NCBI RefSeq assembly: GCF_964355755.1 | Contig: NC_092677.1 | Span: forward strand, 8,747,001 to 8,811,000 | Direction: 5' to 3' | DNA from: Antedon mediterranea | Taxonomy: Eukaryota; Echinodermata; Crinoidea; Comatulida; Antedonidae | Length of the DNA: 64,000 bases | In this document: positions 61,801-64,000 of the stretch, one piece after another | How the letters are laid out: the number at the start of each line of letters is the position of its first letter | Position numbering within the stretch: position 1 is the first letter of the stretch | The notes under the pieces: model-generated | The model's input: only the letters and a program-made list of their open reading frames with translations | Told to the model about the DNA's origin: nothing | Databases searched by the model: none | Program-made: the position numbers and the translations under genes

Positions 61801-63809
61801 AATGCAGCAACTATACAACGTCAGGCTAGGTATATAGCTAGCGTACGATGTTCGTACGTTACCGATGTTTACCAGCTAGGCCTACAAAACTAAGCCTAGC
61901 TAGGCTAGGCCTAAAGACCGTCCACGAGAGGTCAGTCGCCGCGAGCTACTTAGGTAGTGCATTGTTTCTCACTTTTTATCATACTTTACCATAGAACGTA
62001 CATTTAAGACAAAGAATGACCTGGTTTAATGTTTTGAAAGTAATGTATATGTATTATTTTTACAAAACGTCACAAATTGTAGGGAAGGTGTCTTTAAACT
62101 TTAAATACCCATGCAAACTTATTTATTAATCTATGAAAGTTTAGAGAGGCCCAGTAAAGTATTGCAAAATGTAGTTTTAAACTTATTATCTTTTGTCAAA
62201 ACAATAAAATATTTCGCTTACTAAAAAGTTAAATTTAACCAAAAACCAACTGTTCCAGATAATGGTTATTTTTTCTTGATATTAACTTTTATCAGGAAAA
62301 ATGTGTTCTTTTTTATCCTTTTAAATTTTTGACTAAATGACTAAAAAATACTTACTCCAAGTCAATTGCTTTAGAATATAAAGCAGTGGCTCTTTCAATT
62401 AAACCTTCTTTAAATTTGTCGTTACCTTTCTGTCTGTATTTTTCTATCTAATAAAAAAAAAAACATTTTAAAATATTCAACAGATATCAGCAATTTTTAT
62501 GAAACATGCTCATCTGTTAAGCGGATATTTTTGTTTTGGTCTCGGCTATTTTTTTGTGTCTAGGCCTGTAAAGTTAGTTACCTCTGTAAGTTCCTATACA
62601 CTTACTCTCTTAGTCGTCATAACCATGTAGTAATAACACGAGACAGGTTAACTCTATTTAACACAAACAACGGTGCATTTATTATCGATACTTCGTGCTC
62701 GCAGCACAACAAAACCGCACACACTCTTTATGTGCTCAACAACCTTTGACCTCTATCTATAGACACTACAAGGCCTAGGTTAGAAGCTTTCTTAAATCAT
62801 GCGTATAAAATGGTGTGTACCAATAATTGTCTCGCTTTTTTTGATACAGTAGATTCAAGCGATTATTTATCTAATAATGTATTGGTATACCTTCTTCTCG
62901 GTCTCTGGAGAATTTTTCATATCACTGATTCTAGATTTACCTAACTCCAGCACATAAACCACATATTCTACATCTGCAATGAACAATGAATGACAAAGAC
63001 ACCATAATACAATAAATGGGATAAAACAATAATGATTGTTAGCAATTGGAGTATTAAATACACTATATAAATACATCAAACTTTATGTGATGTGCCCATA
63101 TATGGACATGTTGACATCATATCACTTCCACACATTTTTTGTAAAACTAATTTGATAGTTTAGACAGAGCTTTACGTATTACTATAGTCTATTTCATAAG
63201 ATCCCTACCTGTACAGTATATAAAGGTAGGTAGATCACACATAGACTTCTAACCAGTGGCATAACACAGGAGGCAAATGCCCCTGGTTTAGCACTCCTAA
63301 GAGGCCTACAATGATGGGTAGTTGCATTGGGGCTAATTATGCTCTGGGTTCCTTAAGCTAGCATCTAGGATTATAGCCAGTGGGCGTTCATAGATGTTAC
63401 GGTCATGATGTTCTAATTTTTATAAGAGTCGTTTTAATTGGTGTATATGGGTGTTAAGAATCAAGCTGAGTTAATAATTAGGGTATAGGCAAACTATCTT
63501 GCAGCCCTCTAGCATAGAAAAAAATTACATTCATATCATATTACATTCATATCATGTTACATTCATGATTCCTGCCTGGAAATAAATGCATCCAGGCTTG
63601 GATAAAGTCAAGTGTACTTGGATTATTTTTTTATTTTTTTTTTGCTGAATAAGGAATCAATTCTGTGTATTAGAAAAAATGTACATCAATTTGGGTAAAA
63701 CATCCTTCTAAACTCTAGATGTATTTGACATTACATCTTACATGCTTTTGCGCAATACAGCACTGCCATCTTCCTTTCAAAAGTTGCACCGTGATCGTTT
63801 AAAAAATCA
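37886..63809 (-). CDS. TTC3: TTC3-like E3 ubiquitin ligase (TPR repeats, C-terminal RING-H2), 5' partial
   Basis: Ubiquitin-protein ligase of the TTC3/DZIP3 type. Thirty in-frame exons give 1,894 residues. Exons: 63742-63809, 62891-62973, 62356-62447, 60938-61203, 60548-60711, 60106-60249, 59263-59469, 58532-58612, 57938-58047, 57687-57816, 57172-57393, 56783-56875, 51512-51582, 51310-51404, 50795-51027, 49212-49309, 47229-47351, 44774-46175, 44408-44515, 43974-44113, 43487-43543, 43259-43355, 42854-42957, 42380-42452, 40970-41071, 39950-40727, 39543-39660, 39000-39123, 38587-38802, 37886-37972. TPRs lie near visible residues 55-165 (YGNRAQTYL, YYRYAQALYEL). A Cys-rich module with DFKGYVHTICTEDC matches TTC3. 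GGLHQFLLKSLKFAMF, an acidic linker, coiled coils, a PQVGSHV-repeat exon, NSLSGMPSKEIIERVVKMVL and RING-H2 (CVIC, CxHxxHxxC, CPTC) follow. The first visible exon has an acceptor, so the start codon is outside. Confidence 0.9.
40253..40392 (-). repeat. In-frame coding repeat PQVGSHV in the TTC3-like gene
   Basis: Within the 778-base exon, a 24-base unit encoding PQVGSHVP/A is repeated about six times; the plus strand shows GAACCAACTTGAGGTGGTAC. It keeps the frame, so the protein has a Pro-Gln-Val-Gly-Ser-His linker likely to vary in length between individuals. Confidence 0.8.
41149..42322. repeat. 63-65-bp minisatellite, about 18 copies, intronic
   Basis: Tandem units of AGAGACACCT, ATATAAAGGGAGCAGGGCAA, TATATGTTTAAACTCTATGG and CAAACCCTATTTA. 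Unit variants (AATAAAGGGAGCAGG with CTTTAAA; ATAAAGGGAGCCGGG; GGGAGTAGGACAA with GTTTGAA; AATAAAGGGAGCAGG with GTTTAAA) recur in the same order three times from about 41550, a four-unit higher-order repeat of roughly 257 bp. It lies in an intron of the TTC3-like gene. The unit resembles the AGGGACACC MITE family. Confidence 0.93.
43003..43101. mobile_element. MITE relic (GATGTGCCCAAATATGG family)
   Basis: Carries AAAAGTGTGATGTGCCCAAA, TATGGTAGTGATATGAC and GTGTCCATATATGG but lacks intact CTGTCTACAC termini. Intron of the TTC3-like gene. Confidence 0.65.
46262..46597 (-). mobile_element. Composite SINE: 5S-rRNA-like head plus tRNA-like part
   Basis: Read on the minus strand, 46597-46463 resembles 5S rRNA: ACGGCCATACTGCGTTGAA, CGTCAGATCACCGAAGTTAA, GCAACATTGGGCCCGGTT and GATGGGAGACCG, including the internal pol III promoter. 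The first 17 bases are duplicated. Next, 46457-46391 reads like a tRNA with A-box TGGTGTAATGGTAA and B-box GGGTTCGAGG. A tail to about 46262 follows. It is an intronic insertion in the TTC3-like gene and not a functional 5S gene, as the pairing partners have diverged. Confidence 0.75.
46945..47220. mobile_element. Two adjacent MITEs, CTCTGTCTACACTATC family
   Basis: Two copies lie end to end (46945-47079 and about 47080-47220). Each has ACACTATCAAACT/ATT at the left, ATGATGTGCCCAAATATGG inside and TTTGATAGTGTAGACAGAGC at the right. They differ by point changes, so this is either insertion beside an older copy or an old duplication. Intron of the TTC3-like gene. Confidence 0.85.
47585..49057 (+). 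mobile_element. Non-autonomous Helitron-like candidate, about 1.5 kb
   Basis: The left end begins with the palindrome AGGTTATATGCAT-GAT-ATGCATATAACCT (47585-47613). The right end repeats TGCATATAACCT, then shows a hairpin AATTCGTCA-tag-TGACGAATT (49029-49049), four bases, CTAG (49054-49057) and T. A 3' hairpin just before CTAG followed by T is the Helitron signature, but a 5' TC end is not clear. The middle is rich in CG-containing words (GCGCATGCGT, ACGCGCG) unlike the surrounding intron. No protein is encoded. Confidence 0.45.
48647..48712 (+). mobile_element. tRNA-like SINE head inside the Helitron-like candidate
   Basis: TATGGCTCGATGGGCTGTGC and CGAGATCGAGTCTCACC are spaced like A- and B-boxes of a tRNA gene. 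No acceptor-stem pairing is evident, so it is a SINE remnant and not a tRNA gene. Confidence 0.4.
50398..50478. mobile_element. MITE copy (AGGGACACC / GTGTCC family)
   Basis: TAGTACCCCTATTGAAGAGA, CACCCTCAGGACCCAACAAA and GTGTCCCCTTAATAGGGG; the ends are inverted (CCCCTATT / AATAGGGG). It is followed by a (GTTA)n run at about 50482-50503. Intron of the TTC3-like gene. Confidence 0.65.
50648..50756. mobile_element. MITE relic (CTCTGTCTACAC family)
   Basis: AAAAAAGTGTGATGTACC, GTGTCCATATATTGGCACAT and GACAGAGCTTTA; the left terminus is decayed. Confidence 0.65.
52082..52315 (-). mobile_element. tRNA-derived SINE (copy 2)
   Basis: The minus strand begins with a tRNA-like head containing GCTGGGTGGTTATGATGCTT and CCTGGGTTTAAGTCCTGCC (A- and B-boxes), followed by a body with CTCCACTCCCAAAGACTTG and TAGAGCATCTTGTGTATAGG. 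The same family stands at 19.6-19.8 kb. Intron of the TTC3-like gene. Confidence 0.75.
53085..53365. repeat. Tandem repeat TATTCTCATGGTTAC, irregular unit
   Basis: The phrase TATATTCTCATGGTTACA recurs about ten times with AT-rich spacers of two alternating lengths (TTTTTATTATTA and TTATTTAT). The overlapping plus-strand open frames rich in Phe, Ile and Tyr reflect the repeat. Confidence 0.85.
53654..56398 (-). pseudogene. Nested, interrupted copy of an uncharacterised invertebrate multigene family
   Basis: Seven exons inside one intron of the TTC3-like gene, same strand: 56084-56398, 55530-55764, 55037-55196, 54664-54876, 54506-54574, 54194-54390, 53654-53949. All phases fit. The N-terminal region ends in a GFHATCYRRYTD motif; a second Cys-rich unit has KKCIICK and RYHDQCYKNYTK; the C-terminal part has ICQDILYLAWKGRRQTPKSL, familiar from large, functionally unknown proteins in cnidarians and echinoderms. 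It begins at an ATG (56396-56398). Exon 3 carries an in-frame TGA (55051-55053) where Arg is likely, and the protein stops early after LGLTVRV compared with longer relatives as I remember them. I therefore call it broken, although a sequencing error or polymorphism at one base could explain the first stop. Confidence 0.65.
58405..58499. mobile_element. MITE relic (CTCTGTCTACAC family)
   Basis: ATATCACTACCATATTTGAG, CACATCACACTTTTTTATC and TTTGATAGAATAGCTAGAGC; rearranged and decayed. Intron of the TTC3-like gene. Confidence 0.55.
58781..58817 (+). mobile_element. Degenerate hammerhead-like motif
   Basis: CTGACGA, then an AGCT-GGTT-AGCT hairpin, then GAAACTGTC. The order resembles a hammerhead core, but the bases next to the core (10.1 and 11.1) do not pair and stem III is absent. 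Probably a retroelement relic. Confidence 0.25.
59886..60012. mobile_element. MITE relic (CTCTGTCTACAC family)
   Basis: AAGCTCTGTCTAGTTTGAC at the left, then GTTGTGCCTAAATATGG, CATGTCCATATATGGGC and AAATCACATTTTTTTGTC. The right terminus is lost and an internal segment is duplicated. Confidence 0.65.
61240..61435 (-). mobile_element. tRNA-like SINE, diverged
   Basis: The minus strand starts CCACTTGGGTAGCTTAGTGG, TTAGGATAGTTGACTGTTTC and CCGATAACTCCCAGT, an A-box-like and decayed B-box pair, then a body with CTGGTTGGGAGGATATGGC. Intron of the TTC3-like gene. Confidence 0.5.
61466..62097. mobile_element. MITE with TTAA target duplication (copy 2)
   Basis: TTAA followed by AGACACCTTCCCTAC at the left and GTAGGGAAGGTGTCT followed by TTAA at the right: 15 perfect terminal bases and a perfect TTAA duplication, element about 624 bp. 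The interior has an AGGCCTAG cluster and CGATCGATCGCGAGG but no coding frame. The TTAA duplication suggests piggyBac- or Kolobok-type mobilisation. Its terminal bases differ from the copy at 18.6 kb, so it is a separate subfamily. Confidence 0.88.
63070..63174. mobile_element. MITE relic (CTCTGTCTACAC family)
   Basis: CAAACTTTATGTGATGTGCC, CATATATGGACATG and TTTGATAGTTTAGACAGAGC; the left terminus is missing. Confidence 0.65.
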
Positions 63810-63875
63810 CTATAAAAGAAAAATATTTTTAAAATGTGAATGCTAGATTCAAATATATATATAATATATATATAT

Positions 63876-63910
63876 CTGACGAGATCTAATAAGATCGAAA
63901 CAGTACTGTC
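63876..63910 (+). ncRNA. Hammerhead-ribozyme-like catalytic core
   Basis: CTGACGA (63876-63882) supplies the CUGANGA box. GATCT-AATA-AGATC (63883-63896) makes a perfect 5-bp stem II starting with the conserved G-C pair. GAA (63897-63899) follows, then ACAG-TA-CTGT (63900-63909), a 4-bp stem III closed by A-U, and C (63910) as the cleavage residue of a GTC triplet. All invariant core residues are present. Stem I is the weak point: the bases after the cleavage site (TGCAGATTGG) do not pair with the (AT)n just upstream; their complement lies downstream at 63967-63976 instead. Short-stem hammerheads are known in Penelope-like elements and retrozymes; that origin is inferred. Confidence 0.6.
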
Positions 63911-63933
63911 TGCAGATTGGTTATATATATATA

Positions 63934-63965
<32 letters not shown>

Positions 63966-63981
63966 ACCAATCTGCAGACAG
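63906..63981. repeat. Hairpin with (TA)n interior
   Basis: CTGTCTGCAGATTGGTTATA (63906-63925) is the exact inverse of TATAACCAATCTGCAGACAG (63962-63981), with alternating TA between. The left arm overlaps the 3' end of the hammerhead-like core. Confidence 0.9.
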
Positions 63982-64000
63982 ACAGTCTCGGTTGGGGCGA

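Overview
This is a eukaryotic, AT-rich, intron-rich window, most likely from an invertebrate deuterostome and probably an echinoderm. The support is canonical GT-AG introns, animal-specific genes (an immunoglobulin-superfamily receptor, a cilia microtubule inner protein, a mitochondrial ribosomal protein, a TTC3-type ubiquitin ligase), a very high frequency of the word AGGCCTA, and abundant short inverted-repeat elements. The species cannot be fixed from sequence alone.

Layout. 1-5.8 kb: no recognisable gene; a polypyrimidine tandem tract, a 27-bp tandem repeat, a MITE and a duplicated palindrome. 5.8-12.2 kb (minus): a single-pass membrane protein with five Ig domains resembling Kirrel/Neph, with an unrelated LETM1-like open stretch inside one intron. 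12.2-17.6 kb: non-coding, with two foldback elements. 17.6-21.3 kb (minus): complete MRPL39 in nine exons. 21.3-21.5 kb: a compact divergent promoter. 21.5-26.8 kb (plus): complete CFAP45 in ten exons, 550 aa. 28.3-34.6 kb: a palindromic satellite with an 89-bp unit and a roughly 2-kb tandem higher-order duplication. 35.7-36.0 kb: a 17-bp minisatellite. 37.9-63.8 kb (minus): a TTC3-like E3 ubiquitin ligase in at least 30 exons (1,894 codons visible; its 5' end lies beyond the window). Its introns hold a 63-65-bp minisatellite with a four-unit higher-order structure, a 5S-rRNA/tRNA composite SINE, a Helitron-like candidate, several MITEs, and a nested broken copy of an uncharacterised invertebrate multigene family. 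The last 130 bases contain a hammerhead-ribozyme-like core next to a (TA)n hairpin.

I rebuilt the exon structures by hand from splice sites, reading phase and remembered family sequences. For MRPL39, CFAP45 and the TTC3-like gene every junction I checked keeps the frame. The four host genes act in unrelated places: cell surface, mitochondrial ribosome, ciliary axoneme and protein degradation. Their human counterparts fall into two chromosome pairs, which may reflect old linkage. Most long ORFs in repeats are artefacts and are not annotated.
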